64,000 nucleotides of DNA. It comes from Balneolia bacterium (GTDB lineage: Bacteria; Bacteroidota; Rhodothermia; Balneolales; Cyclonatronaceae). Where the stretch lies: positions 25,170 through 89,169 of the forward strand of contig JAIUMA010000008.1 of NCBI GenBank assembly GCA_022565795.1. The letters are read 5' to 3'. The translations under genes were made by a program, and so were the position numbers. The number at the start of each line of letters is the position of its first letter. Within the stretch, counting starts at the first letter, position 1. Below, piece after piece: positions 1 through 9,444 of the stretch. Below the pieces are notes generated by a model that was not told the DNA's origin, made no database searches, and saw nothing but the letters and a program-made list of their open reading frames with translations.

Positions 1-637
1 TGTCTTCGGCTTTTTCGAGCAGGAAAAAGGATGAAACTTCGCGTCCGTGGGCAGAGGCTCCTGCGCGCATGAGCAATTCAGCGCTGTGTCCGGTTTGAAT
101 AAACGGATTAAAAAACAGACGGTCGGGTCGTATACGATCCGTCCGAATCAGATAGTTGATGGAAGATGGAATGCGCTGCCGCTTCAGATGGCGGCTGAGG
201 TCAGCCGGATTAAAAGCAGGATGCGTTTCCGGAATAGTGTAAGAGTCCTGCGAGCGTCCTAGATCCTTAATTACCTGGCGAAGGGCTTCGACCTCGATAG
301 TGGCAGCGCTGTCGGCTACGAGAATAGTTTTGGCGCGCGCTTCACGAAGGGCTTCATTAAGGCACAGACCCGTGCCGCGACGAAGGTCATTTCGGAAATA
401 AAAGGCGTTGTCGCTGTTATGATAATCCAGCAGCGAAGAGATGGCGTGATCCGTGCCATCGGTGGAACCGTCATCAAAAATAATGCACTCTGCCTTCAGC
501 CCCTCGGCAGCCAGCCAGGGAGAAAGAATAGATTCTACGTGCTGTTGCTGATTGTGAAAAACAAACAGAATGCTGCACTCAGGTAAATCCTGATGTCCGG
601 CTCTGGAATCGGAATCGGTATGGCTGTCAGGATTCAT
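1..637 (-). CDS. Glycosyltransferase family 2, truncated at the window edge
   Basis: The reading frame opens with ATG at 637 and runs off the left end of the window, so about 212 N-terminal residues are visible. After a polar leader of about 20 residues it shows a GT-A fold start: a hydrophobic first strand (CSILFVFHNQQ), then FDDGSTDGT, which matches the DDGSxDGT nucleotide-sugar binding loop of family 2 glycosyltransferases. A later VADSAATIE stretch sits where the DxD metal site is expected, but it reads D-S-A rather than D-x-D, so either the site is degenerate or the real motif is off the window. The family transfers sugars to lipid or polysaccharide acceptors at the inner membrane face. 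The substrate cannot be told. Neighbours to the left are unseen. Confidence 0.8.
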   Translation of the reverse strand, partial: MNPDSHTDSDSRAGHQDLPECSILFVFHNQQQHVESILSPWLAAEGLKAECIIFDDGSTDGTDHAISSLLDYHNSDNAFYFRNDLRRGTGLCLNEALREARAKTILVADSAATIEVEALRQVIKDLGRSQDSYTIPETHPAFNPADLSRHLKRQRIPSSINYLIRTDRIRPDRLFFNPFIQTGHSAELLMRAGASAHGREVSSFFLLEKAED

Positions 638-861
638 CTTAAAAAGGGACCGAAGTTTTTTTGAAATACTCAGCGGATTTATCCTCGGTGTATAGATTGG
701 AAAATGTCGGGTTAGTTGTCTCGGATTGTCTGGCGTACTGCTTGCGGAAGTCCCGGTCGAAATAGGAAATGCGGGATGATTCAGGCGCTAAAGTCGCAAC
801 TTTTTTGTATTCTGATGATGTAAATCGAAGCATACTCTCCAAACACCCGATTAATCTGAAT

Positions 862-3480
862 ATGAACAAAACAATATATAAAATTAAATCTATAATTATT
901 CTTAGCTGTGTTGTATTAATCTCGCTTCCTTATTCATCTTACGGTCAGGAAGATAAAAGCGAAATACAGCTCACAGACTGGCTGATTGCCGGTCCAGTTG
1001 TGCAGCATATGCCTGCATTTGCCGATGTTGAAAATATCCGGGGTGAAACATTCGGACTCCGCCAGTTTATGGACAGCGAATTCCTGAGTATCGCTGACCT
1101 TCGCCCGGCAGCCGGAGAGCGTCTGACTGCCCGGCAGGGTCTCTCTCTCCGCTGGCAGCAAACAAATCTTCCTGAAGACGGAAATCTATCCGGCTTCGAA
1201 AGTCCGTCGGCCGAAAATCGGATGCACACCTGGTATCTTGCAACGAATCTGGTTACCAATCGCTGGACGGAATCGACCATTACCGTGAAAACTCCGCATT
1301 CCGTTGCGCTGTACGTGAACGGACACAGAGCATCCGTTAAGCACAGCATGGAGTCGCAGGATGATGAACCCGGAAGCCTGACCCACAACCTGAAGCTGGA
1401 GCAGGGCTCGCACCGCATCATCCTTAAATACGTGATGGACTCCGAAACCGAAACGCCTGCTTCGCTCACGACCACGCTTTCTTTCGATGAGATGTACGAC
1501 GGAGCATTCTCATCAGGTACGCAGCCATATGGGCCGCTTTCGCTCCGGCATATCACCGAGCTTCCCGAAACCAGAAGCGTAAGCATCTCGGCCGACGGAA
1601 ACTATGTGGCCGTTATGCTGCGTGAAGCCCGCCCTGATAACAACAGCTGGGAAAGCTGGATTGAGCTCCGTGATTTTGAGTCGGGCAGCACCGTGCAGAC
1701 ATGGCGCGGCGGAATGAACATTACAGGTATGAACTGGTCGAAGAAAGATCACGTCTTCACCTACACTACACGTGAGGGTGGTAAAGGTACCATCTGGAAA
1801 GTAAATTTAAATGAGGGTTCACATACCGCAATTTTGAGGGATGTGGAAAATCTCGGAGGGCATCAGTGGGGCCCCGATAACGCCTTCATATTGTACACGA
1901 TTACCGAACGCCCGGATGCCAACACCACAGGCGTTTCAAGGCTTGATGGTATGCACGACCGTTATCCGACCTGGCGCCACAGAAGCCAGATTTACCGGCT
2001 TGACCCGGCATCAGGAAGTTCGGAGCGTCTTACAGCAGGGCTTCTGAGTTCGCAGATTCACACTATCAGTCCGGACGGAAACACGCTTATTTTCAGCCGT
2101 ACGCACGTGGATTATTCCGAGCGTCCGTTTACGAAAGTGGAGCTTCTCAGCATGGATTTGAACACCCTGGAAACAGAGCAGCTAATGAAGGCGCCGTGGA
2201 TTGGTGGAGCATCCTACTCGCCCGATGGAAGCCGCCTTCTTATTACAGGAAGTCCGAATGCATTTGGTGATGCCGGGCGACAGATCGATGGTTTGGCCAA
2301 CGATTACGATACACAGGCCTACCTTTTCGATCCATCAACAGGCGACGTGACCGGCTTCACCAGAGATTTCGATCCTTCTGTGAACAGCGCGGTATGGGGG
2401 TACGACGGCCGTTTTATCTACCTCACAACAACCGACCGAAGCTTTGTGAACGTCTATCGCTACGATACACGCAGCAACCGCTTCGAAAAGCTTGATACCG
2501 GCGTGGAGGTAACCGGAAGCTTTTCCGTTGCAGAAAACGCAAGAAGAGCCGCCTACATTGGTAACGGAATCAATGATCCGCACAAAGCCTATACCTTCGA
2601 TTTACGACGCGACAGAAGCCGTTTGCTCCATTTCGCAGCTTCTGATGAATACGACCGAATTCGTTTCGGAACCTCCAGAGACTGGACGTTTACGACGGAA
2701 GCCGGATCAGAAATTGATGGCCATGTGTACTACCCGCCACAGTTCAATGCTGATGAAAGCTATCCGGTAATTGTTTACTACTATGGCGGAACGACTCCCG
2801 TGAACCGTAGCTTTTCGGGCCGCTATCCGATGGAGCTTTACGCCGCGCACGGGTACATCGTTTATGTGCTTCAGCCGAGCGGAGCAATTGGCTACGGGCA
2901 GGAGTTTTCAGAGCGTCATATCAACGATTGGGGAATTCGGGTATCCGGGGAAATCATTGAAGGCGTGGAGAAATTCCTGGAGGCTCACCCCTATGCCGAC
3001 GGTGATCGCGTCGGTGCCATTGGTGCTTCATTTGGCGGCTTCATGACGCAATTGGTCATCACCGAGACCGATATGTTTGCCGCAGCTATTTCGCATGCCG
3101 GAATCAGTAATATCACCAGCTATTGGGGTGATGGCTTCTGGGGCTATCTCTACAGCTCGGTGGCATCGGCAAACTCATATCCGTGGGACAGCCCGGAAAT
3201 CTATGTGGATCAGAGCCCGATATTTCGCGCCGATCAGATCAACACGCCGCTGTTGCTGCTGCACGGGATGAGCGACACCAACGTGCCGCCAGCCGAAAGC
3301 ACGCAGCTCTATACCGCGCTTAAACTTCTTGGACGCGATGTGGAGTTTGTGCAAATCGATCAGCAGGATCACCACATTGTAGATTACAACAAATTCATTC
3401 TGTGGAAAAATACCATCATTTCCTATTTCGATCGCTATCTGAAAGATGAACCGCAGTGGTGGGAAGACAAATATCAGTGA
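862..3480 (+). CDS. Exported S9 family prolyl oligopeptidase
   Basis: A frame is open from 769, but ATG at 862 begins a clear signal peptide (Lys-rich start, hydrophobic core, cleavage after SYG), giving 872 residues. An N-terminal region of about 180 residues of unknown fold precedes WD40-like/DPP-IV-type beta-propeller repeats (about 190-600) and a C-terminal alpha/beta hydrolase domain. The catalytic triad is visible: Ser723 in GASFGGF, Asp805 in HGMSDTN and His837 or His838 in QQDHHI. Such enzymes cleave peptides after proline or related residues in the periplasm or outside the cell. The gene stands alone, ends in a strong terminator, and converges on the metalloprotease gene. Confidence 0.92.
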   Translation: MNKTIYKIKSIIILSCVVLISLPYSSYGQEDKSEIQLTDWLIAGPVVQHMPAFADVENIRGETFGLRQFMDSEFLSIADLRPAAGERLTARQGLSLRWQQTNLPEDGNLSGFESPSAENRMHTWYLATNLVTNRWTESTITVKTPHSVALYVNGHRASVKHSMESQDDEPGSLTHNLKLEQGSHRIILKYVMDSETETPASLTTTLSFDEMYDGAFSSGTQPYGPLSLRHITELPETRSVSISADGNYVAVMLREARPDNNSWESWIELRDFESGSTVQTWRGGMNITGMNWSKKDHVFTYTTREGGKGTIWKVNLNEGSHTAILRDVENLGGHQWGPDNAFILYTITERPDANTTGVSRLDGMHDRYPTWRHRSQIYRLDPASGSSERLTAGLLSSQIHTISPDGNTLIFSRTHVDYSERPFTKVELLSMDLNTLETEQLMKAPWIGGASYSPDGSRLLITGSPNAFGDAGRQIDGLANDYDTQAYLFDPSTGDVTGFTRDFDPSVNSAVWGYDGRFIYLTTTDRSFVNVYRYDTRSNRFEKLDTGVEVTGSFSVAENARRAAYIGNGINDPHKAYTFDLRRDRSRLLHFAASDEYDRIRFGTSRDWTFTTEAGSEIDGHVYYPPQFNADESYPVIVYYYGGTTPVNRSFSGRYPMELYAAHGYIVYVLQPSGAIGYGQEFSERHINDWGIRVSGEIIEGVEKFLEAHPYADGDRVGAIGASFGGFMTQLVITETDMFAAAISHAGISNITSYWGDGFWGYLYSSVASANSYPWDSPEIYVDQSPIFRADQINTPLLLLHGMSDTNVPPAESTQLYTALKLLGRDVEFVQIDQQDHHIVDYNKFILWKNTIISYFDRYLKDEPQWWEDKYQ

Positions 3481-3550
3481 ACAGTATGCCAGGGCTGCAG
3501 TGCCAACAGTATAGTAGCTGAATTAACAATGATTTAATTAACAATAAACA

Positions 3551-3591
3551 AAAAAGGCGCTGTCTGGTTAATACCCGGACAGCGCCTTTTT
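3551..3591 (+). terminator. Rho-independent terminator after the S9 peptidase
   Basis: A stem of about 17 bp (AAAAAGGCGCTGTCTGG against CCGGACAGCGCCTTTTT, with one mismatch or wobble) encloses a short loop. The A-tract and T-tract flanks make it usable from both sides. Confidence 0.9.
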
Positions 3592-3604
3592 ATTTTTTGA
3601 ATAA

Positions 3605-3635
3605 GGGCTAAGAGGGTGAATCACACTCTTAGCCC
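3605..3635 (-). terminator. Second hairpin, likely terminator of the metalloprotease gene
   Basis: GGGCTAAGAGGGTG pairs with CACACTCTTAGCCC with one mismatch. Read on the minus strand it lies 30 bases beyond the metalloprotease stop and is followed by an A/T-rich stretch containing a run of T. It forms a tandem pair with the hairpin at 3551-3591. Confidence 0.6.
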
Positions 3636-3665
3636 CATTCAAAATTCAACACTCAAAATTAAAAA

Positions 3666-6600
3666 TTACTTTATTAGAGTCATCTTCTCGGTGCGAACCT
3701 GACCTGCAGCGGTGAGGCGGTACAGGTACACGCCTGATGCCAGACGGGATGCATCGAACGTGATGGTATGGAATCCGCTGTTCATGCGGGAGTTGTTCAC
3801 CAGAGTTGCTACGCGCTGACCTGCCACGTTATAAACCTCGAGCGTTACATCAGCGGCCTGCGGCAGACCAAAGGTGATGTTGGTTGTCGGGTTGAACGGG
3901 TTTGGATAGTTCTGGCGCAGCTGAACCTGCTGCGGTACATCCAGTTCCTCATTGTCGATATTGACAGGAGTGTCGAGGTTGAATGTAGCCAGGAAGCGTG
4001 GTGACGTTTCCGAATCCAGAATAAAGCCGGGAAGATTAGTAAAGGCTTTAACCGGGTCTTCAGAAAGCTCCTCGCCATTCTCGGGCGCTTCGTAGCTAAA
4101 GGTGTAGGAATCTCCCAGACCTAAAGATACGGTTTCACCCGTAAGCTGGTCAGTAAACTCAAGGCTGCCAAAGTTATCGACAGGTCCTGTTAGCTGGCTC
4201 AGGGTAATGGTGAATTCTCCGTCGAAGGTTGCTTCCACATTCATGGGTATAGCCACGGAGGTGGCATCCTGATTAAGGGAACGCGACTCAACCACTCTGG
4301 CGCGCGTCGGGTTCGACGAAACAGAGTAGAAATAGGCGTAATCGTTCGACAGCGCGGTAAGCTGATCAGAATCGTAGGCATCAATACCGAGGGTTCCGGC
4401 ATCGGAGAACATCACTACGTTGTAGGTCGTGAAATCGCCTGCGGTTAGCTCGAGCGTGTAATAGGCGGCCATGAGTCGCTCTTCCGGATCGGGAGTGAAC
4501 TCATTATCCGTGAGGATATCCTCATCAAGAGTAATCGAAGCATTGTTGCTTAGAGCACGTGCCCAGAAGCCCTGGAAAGGCTGTATCTGACCCCGGAAGG
4601 CCTGATTGTTAGGTACGTTATCAGGGTAAACATCGTATCCCGGCCATGCGAGATAACCGCCGTTACCATTGTTGATACGGGGGTTCCAGACCTGGAATGT
4701 CCTGGAGGTGTTTACCATATCGTCGCTGCTGAGGTTGGCAAGGTTAATGTTCTGAGCAAAAGGATTACCTTTCAAATTCCAGCCGCTTTGTGAATTTCCT
4801 GCTGCTTCACCCTGACCAATAACCAGCTGGTTCGACAGCTCCATTTCGAATGGGGAACGGTTGGAAAATCCAAACGCGCGAATGTTTGCCGGCAAATCAT
4901 CTGCAAAAAGATAGGAAAGGACTGCTTCACCGCCCTCAATCGCGAATTCGGCATCAGGTACGGCACGCAGGCCGGTAACGGACATGTAGTACACCGAAGG
5001 GTTGAGCTCTTCGCTGTCGTTATCCGCACCTTCAAAGCCCTGGGTGGTGAAATTCTGGAATACTCCGCTCACCGTTTCTTGTGTAACAGGGGCAGCTGAA
5101 ATTCTCCATCCTTCGATAGATGTAATGATTTGTGAATTAAGCGCAGGGGTGCGGATATCCATCAGTACGATAATACTGACAGGATCCACGCCACTATCTG
5201 AGACCAGCGTCAGGCGGGCAGCATACAGGTCTTCATCAAGGCCGTCGGCATCTACCAAAAATTCGATTTCACGGCTGCTGTTACCCTGCATCGATCCCGA
5301 GCTGCTGGTGAAGCTGATACGGTCTGCCGGCATTTCCATTACGCCGTCCGGCAAGTCGGAGTTATCAGCGACTACGCCATAATTGTAGGTTATCGAATTT
5401 TCGACGGATATGGAAAAGCTGCCCGCTGTAGGCTCTTCGGTGCTTACTTCGAGATCAATTGGTCCTTCCTGAATGCTTACCAGCGGTACTTCCACATCGT
5501 TGCTGATTGAGAAGTTAGCCGGAGAAACGTTAAAGAAAACGTGCTCTTCAGCCTTTACTTTTACTCTTGCCTGCGATGTGGTAACGCCTGCAGGAAGTTC
5601 GACCAGGGCGAATCCGCTATTCGGCAGGCTCTCAGCAAGAACGACGTCAAAATCGTTGCCCGCATTTGTGGAAAGGTAAATCGTAACCGTTTCTGCACTT
5701 ACCGGGGCAACGTTGGTGTTGGCAACGTCCCATGCAACAAGCACTTCATTGCCGCTGAGCCACTGCGTTCCGTTGCCAGGGCCGGGAACCAGAAACGGAC
5801 CGGCGTTAGCGGTTACAGAGAACTGTACTTCGTCGAAGCCCACGCCTCCGTTAATTGGAACATTGTCCCGGGCGGTCAGGCGAAAGCGCATGTTCCGGGT
5901 GTAGTCCGGCAGGATCTCGCCAAGGGTTTGCGTACCGCCAAGAATATCGTTCCAGCGCGGGAATGTACGAACAGGCTCGTCAACAGAAGGGAAAGAGCGG
6001 AAAAGTGGAGCATTACCGGTTGGCTGGTTTGGCGGGCCCTGAGGGCCAAGGTCGTACTGCTCCCAGTTGAACACTAATTCATCACCATCTGGATCTGTAG
6101 CAGTCCCTTCCAGGGTGAACGGGGTGCTGACAGGAAGCGTGAGCCCTGTGAGACCACCGTCTACAACGGGAGGATTGTTGTCGGTTGGGGTGTCAACAGA
6201 GCAGGAGCCGCCGGTGTTGGCGTTGTTGATGAAGTTCACCATTTGATTCAGGCTTCCGATATGGAAGTAGTCATCAGATGCAAACTGAATGTTTTGCGGG
6301 GCACAAATCCCGGCATAAGCCATAATAGTTGAGCCACTACCAGGTTCAAAAGCGGACTGGCCGGTATAATTTCCACCACTGCAGTTTCCTGAAGAAGCGT
6401 TGAAGGTATGGGTAGCACCAAACTGATGACCAATTTCATGGGAGACGAAATCCACGTAAAAAGGATCACCTATAGGCTGTGGGAGACCTGTTACTCCTCT
6501 GGCCTTACCTGAGTTATTACATACCGAGCTCAGCTGCGCCACACCACCGCCTCCGGTTGAAAATACGTGGCCAATATCATAGTTAGCTGAGCCAATGAGA

Positions 6601-7520
6601 TTATCTATACGGGCCTGATTCTGGTTAAGCATGGCAAAACCGCTATTGTTTGAGTAGTCCCCCGGGTTTTGTGAAATCAGGATATCATTATTATCAATCA
6701 GGTTCATAGTAACGGCTATATCGCGTTCATACAGGCCATTAACACGGTTCATTGCCACTACAATGGCCGCCATAGCACAGGCCACAGGATCCTCAGGTGT
6801 TGAGCAGCGGCTGGGCTGGCTGTGAAAACTGGTGTATTCGGCAGTTGTAGCCATAGCCAGACGGTACGAGCGATGGACGGTGCCGCTAAACTGCAGGTCT
6901 TCATTCATTAATGCGTCGATGGATTGTTGCTCGAGGGCTGGATCGGTCACCTCCGGCTCGTGCTGCTCGACCCCAACACGTCGCTGGAAGGTCTCCACAA
7001 ACTGGTCGCGGTCATACACCATTGCATAGTCGGGCTGCTGTGCGTTAAATGAATCTATGTAAATGGTGGAGGCGCCTCTGCGTAGTATCATGGCGTTGAA
7101 GCCATTCGGTGTGATGCTGAAACGACCGTAAGCACCCGGATCGTCGATACCGGCAACCCGGAACGTTTTTATGTCCGGAAAGCTGGCTGAAAGGCCTTCC
7201 TGCATGATGGGAGCTTCAACTACGTTAAAACGCTGGAAGGTCCCATCAGGAAGAGGAAGGGTGATCTCGGGAGCTCCATCCAGACGGCCCGTAGCGCGAA
7301 GCGGAGCCTGGCTGAGCGTGGATTCGAGGGAGCTGAAGTCGATACGAACGGTTTTGTATTCAACTGGCTGGATGTCACGCTCTGCGGTGAGCATCGGTGT
7401 GGCTGTGAATTCGAAAGAGCTGCTTGTCTGAAGCTGTGCCTGCACTGCAGGAGTATTCAAGAACAGCATGAACACAACAGGCAACAACCAGCTGAAAAGT
7501 CTGGTAGTGGTATATGTCAT
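3666..7520 (-). CDS. Secreted reprolysin-like zinc metalloprotease with type IX sorting domain
   Basis: This 1284-residue protein has a signal peptide (cleavage near VQA), a propeptide-like region, and a metzincin catalytic domain with the zinc motif HEIGHQFGATH (His361, Glu362, His365, His371) and a Met-turn (TIMAYAGIC). Ig/fibronectin-like and beta-rich regions follow. The last roughly 85 residues form a type A type IX secretion sorting domain starting at QNYPNPFNPTTNITFGLP and ending KMTLIK. The family degrades proteins outside the cell. The sorting domain implies passage through the Sec system and then the type IX translocon, with surface attachment or release; no type IX genes are in this window. 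Start ATG at 7520. The only direct neighbour is a convergent peptidase. Confidence 0.93.
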   Translation of the reverse strand: MTYTTTRLFSWLLPVVFMLFLNTPAVQAQLQTSSSFEFTATPMLTAERDIQPVEYKTVRIDFSSLESTLSQAPLRATGRLDGAPEITLPLPDGTFQRFNVVEAPIMQEGLSASFPDIKTFRVAGIDDPGAYGRFSITPNGFNAMILRRGASTIYIDSFNAQQPDYAMVYDRDQFVETFQRRVGVEQHEPEVTDPALEQQSIDALMNEDLQFSGTVHRSYRLAMATTAEYTSFHSQPSRCSTPEDPVACAMAAIVVAMNRVNGLYERDIAVTMNLIDNNDILISQNPGDYSNNSGFAMLNQNQARIDNLIGSANYDIGHVFSTGGGGVAQLSSVCNNSGKARGVTGLPQPIGDPFYVDFVSHEIGHQFGATHTFNASSGNCSGGNYTGQSAFEPGSGSTIMAYAGICAPQNIQFASDDYFHIGSLNQMVNFINNANTGGSCSVDTPTDNNPPVVDGGLTGLTLPVSTPFTLEGTATDPDGDELVFNWEQYDLGPQGPPNQPTGNAPLFRSFPSVDEPVRTFPRWNDILGGTQTLGEILPDYTRNMRFRLTARDNVPINGGVGFDEVQFSVTANAGPFLVPGPGNGTQWLSGNEVLVAWDVANTNVAPVSAETVTIYLSTNAGNDFDVVLAESLPNSGFALVELPAGVTTSQARVKVKAEEHVFFNVSPANFSISNDVEVPLVSIQEGPIDLEVSTEEPTAGSFSISVENSITYNYGVVADNSDLPDGVMEMPADRISFTSSSGSMQGNSSREIEFLVDADGLDEDLYAARLTLVSDSGVDPVSIIVLMDIRTPALNSQIITSIEGWRISAAPVTQETVSGVFQNFTTQGFEGADNDSEELNPSVYYMSVTGLRAVPDAEFAIEGGEAVLSYLFADDLPANIRAFGFSNRSPFEMELSNQLVIGQGEAAGNSQSGWNLKGNPFAQNINLANLSSDDMVNTSRTFQVWNPRINNGNGGYLAWPGYDVYPDNVPNNQAFRGQIQPFQGFWARALSNNASITLDEDILTDNEFTPDPEERLMAAYYTLELTAGDFTTYNVVMFSDAGTLGIDAYDSDQLTALSNDYAYFYSVSSNPTRARVVESRSLNQDATSVAIPMNVEATFDGEFTITLSQLTGPVDNFGSLEFTDQLTGETVSLGLGDSYTFSYEAPENGEELSEDPVKAFTNLPGFILDSETSPRFLATFNLDTPVNIDNEELDVPQQVQLRQNYPNPFNPTTNITFGLPQAADVTLEVYNVAGQRVATLVNNSRMNSGFHTITFDASRLASGVYLYRLTAAGQVRTEKMTLIK

Positions 7521-7935
7521 AATTAGTGTTGTTAGTCGGTTTGTTTGGGGATAGGCCGGAAGGGGAGTGAGGCTGCTTCCGGTTAGTTAGTCATGTTATA
7601 AAATACATTAATCACCTCTTTGCACAAAATTACAGTTAAGCATCGGCTCTTTACAGCTGTTAGAAACAGAGTGGGATTATCGTCTGCAGATAACACCGTT
7701 TAATGAAAATTAAGACTGACTGACATTAAGCATGAGAGGATATTGATTTAGCACTATAGTACTGACGGTTAGGGGCCTGGCCTAAAGAATCTGCAATGGC
7801 AGTAGGAAAAAAACGAGGTTTGAAAACTTTCTTGGGAAAAACCGCGAGTTAATCCGCATTGTCGGGTGAAGAATTTGAGCGGTTAGAAAATTCCGCGATG
7901 AATCAAACTTTGTAATTCAATTAACCAACAACAAT
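7521..7935. other. Divergent intergenic region, metalloprotease / lipoprotein
   Basis: These 415 bases hold no convincing gene. They should contain both divergent promoters. The one structure seen is a 7-bp inverted repeat CCGGAAG/CTTCCGG (7556-7562 and 7576-7582) in the predicted leader of the metalloprotease mRNA, 36 bases or more ahead of its start codon. No confident promoter was identified. Confidence 0.5.
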
Positions 7936-8784
7936 ATGTGTACCTCAATCAAACAACTAACGTTAATTCTGATTGCATTATCCTTGCTGTGGGCGTGCAG
8001 CGACAGTAGTACCGGGCCATCAGCCGATGAGCCGCCGGAGCCGCCAAGCTTCGAGCGGATTGAAATGGACCTGGATATTTTCGACAACGCTTTCTTTAAC
8101 AAGAGTGAATTCCCACAGGATATAGAAAAGCTCCGTTCAATGATGCAAAACGGGGAGGCAACGCCGATGAATCAGGATCAGTCTCCGTATGAAGCGGCCG
8201 CTTTCTTCGCATTCTATGCCGATCTGCTATTTCAGTCGATGAGTATATATCCAACGGTTTTCTTTGATATAAACGTGTGGGGTGATGCCAGAGTAGAGGG
8301 TGACACCTGGGTTTGGGAGTTTTCGCAGTCCTTCGAAGGTGAGAGTTTCACCATGAGGGTAACGGCAGAAACGACCTCCACAAACAGGATATGGGAGCTC
8401 CGCTACTCCTACAGCGGAAGTGAAGGGCCGGACGTAGAAAATGCACTGTTCATGAGAGCGGAAATAAGTCTGAATGGCAATATCGGAGAATGGGCCATAT
8501 ATGATCTGTTTGAAGGGCAGCAGTCCACGGCAATTGTCACTTTCGATTATGTTATCGAAGATGATATAACCACTATGCTCGAAATGAATATCCCTGATGG
8601 CGACGAACGCCTTCTCTATGAAGTAGACGGACAAATTGCCACGCTAACAGGATTCGAATCCGGAAGCGTCATCACAACCATACAATGGAACCGGGATACC
8701 GGCAGCGGATGGATACAGAGCGACGATTACAACAATGGCGCACAGACCTGCTGGGATGAAAACTTTCAAACAACCTCTTGCTGA
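7936..8784 (+). CDS. Hypothetical lipoprotein
   Basis: The protein has 282 residues. The N-terminus is a short lipoprotein signal with lipobox LLWAC (Cys21), followed by a Ser/Pro/Glu-rich linker. The mature part is acidic, with repeated Trp/Glu/Phe strands suggesting an all-beta fold, and two Cys near the C-terminus (TCWDE and TTSC) that could form a disulfide. I recognise no family. It is probably anchored in a membrane facing the periplasm or surface. It lies 63 bases upstream of the small barrel protein gene in the same direction and may share its transcript. Confidence 0.75.
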   Translation: MCTSIKQLTLILIALSLLWACSDSSTGPSADEPPEPPSFERIEMDLDIFDNAFFNKSEFPQDIEKLRSMMQNGEATPMNQDQSPYEAAAFFAFYADLLFQSMSIYPTVFFDINVWGDARVEGDTWVWEFSQSFEGESFTMRVTAETTSTNRIWELRYSYSGSEGPDVENALFMRAEISLNGNIGEWAIYDLFEGQQSTAIVTFDYVIEDDITTMLEMNIPDGDERLLYEVDGQIATLTGFESGSVITTIQWNRDTGSGWIQSDDYNNGAQTCWDENFQTTSC

Positions 8785-8847
8785 TATCCTTCAGCACCTT
8801 TAAACATCAACAAAACACAATAAACAACTACCTAATACACTGTGATT

Positions 8848-9339
8848 ATGAAAAAAGTACTTAGTATTGCTGTCCTGTTTGCACTTGCAATGATGTTCAG
8901 CACTTCAGCGAATGCACAAAATGCCGAAGGCGACATCGTGGCTGGTGGTGGTCTCGGCTTCGGTTTCGATATCGAGGAAATCGGCCTTAACCTGAACGGT
9001 TATTATTCGATAACCGATGAAATTCGCGCTGGTGCAGATATCCTTTATTATTTTGTAGATGGTGATGGCGTCTCTTTCTGGGAGCTTAACCTTCTCGGTA
9101 ATTACCTGTTCATCAACGATGAAGAGCTTCGCGTATATGCGCTTGCGGGTATTCACAGATTTAACGTAAGTGTAGATACTGGCTTTGGCAGCTTTGGCGG
9201 CTCGCAAACCGGCCTGATGATTGGCGGCGGTGTTGAATATGATCTCGGTGCCGTATCACTTTATGGCGAGCCTCGTATCTCCCTTGTTTCGGCATGGGGT
9301 CAGCTTTCACTTACCGCAGGTGTGCGCTATAAGTTCTAA
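8848..9339 (+). CDS. Small outer-membrane beta-barrel protein
   Basis: An in-frame GTG lies two codons upstream, but ATG at 8848 gives a better signal peptide (MKKVLSIAVL..., cleavage after ANAQ). The mature part is about 140 residues of alternating hydrophobic and polar strands rich in Gly, Tyr and Phe, and it ends in Phe (GVRYKF), the usual last-strand signature for BAM assembly. This fits an eight-stranded OmpW/OprF-N-like or OmpA-like barrel. The ligand is unknown. It follows the lipoprotein gene and is closed by a strong terminator. Confidence 0.82.
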   Translation: MKKVLSIAVLFALAMMFSTSANAQNAEGDIVAGGGLGFGFDIEEIGLNLNGYYSITDEIRAGADILYYFVDGDGVSFWELNLLGNYLFINDEELRVYALAGIHRFNVSVDTGFGSFGGSQTGLMIGGGVEYDLGAVSLYGEPRISLVSAWGQLSLTAGVRYKF

Positions 9340-9388
9340 TTCGTTTCGCGTGCTTAACAAAGGTTTTTAGAACCTGAACCGAACGAAA

Positions 9389-9424
9389 AGAGCCGCCCGG
9401 ATTACTCCGGACGGCTCTTTTTTT
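9389..9424 (+). terminator. Bidirectional terminator between barrel protein and amidohydrolase genes
   Basis: AGAGCCGCCCGG pairs with CCGGACGGCTCT (one wobble), followed by a run of T. The A-tract on the left lets it also serve the amidohydrolase pair on the minus strand. Confidence 0.92.
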
Positions 9425-9444
9425 GAATTAAATCTGTGCTGGGA

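Noticed and set aside
945..1586. Long open frame opposite the S9 peptidase gene
   Set aside because: It has no family motifs, lies wholly antisense to a conserved enzyme, and is explained by codon bias on the true strand.
5541..6077. Open frame of 178 codons opposite the metalloprotease
   Set aside because: It is antisense to a well-supported gene, with no recognisable domain or start signal.
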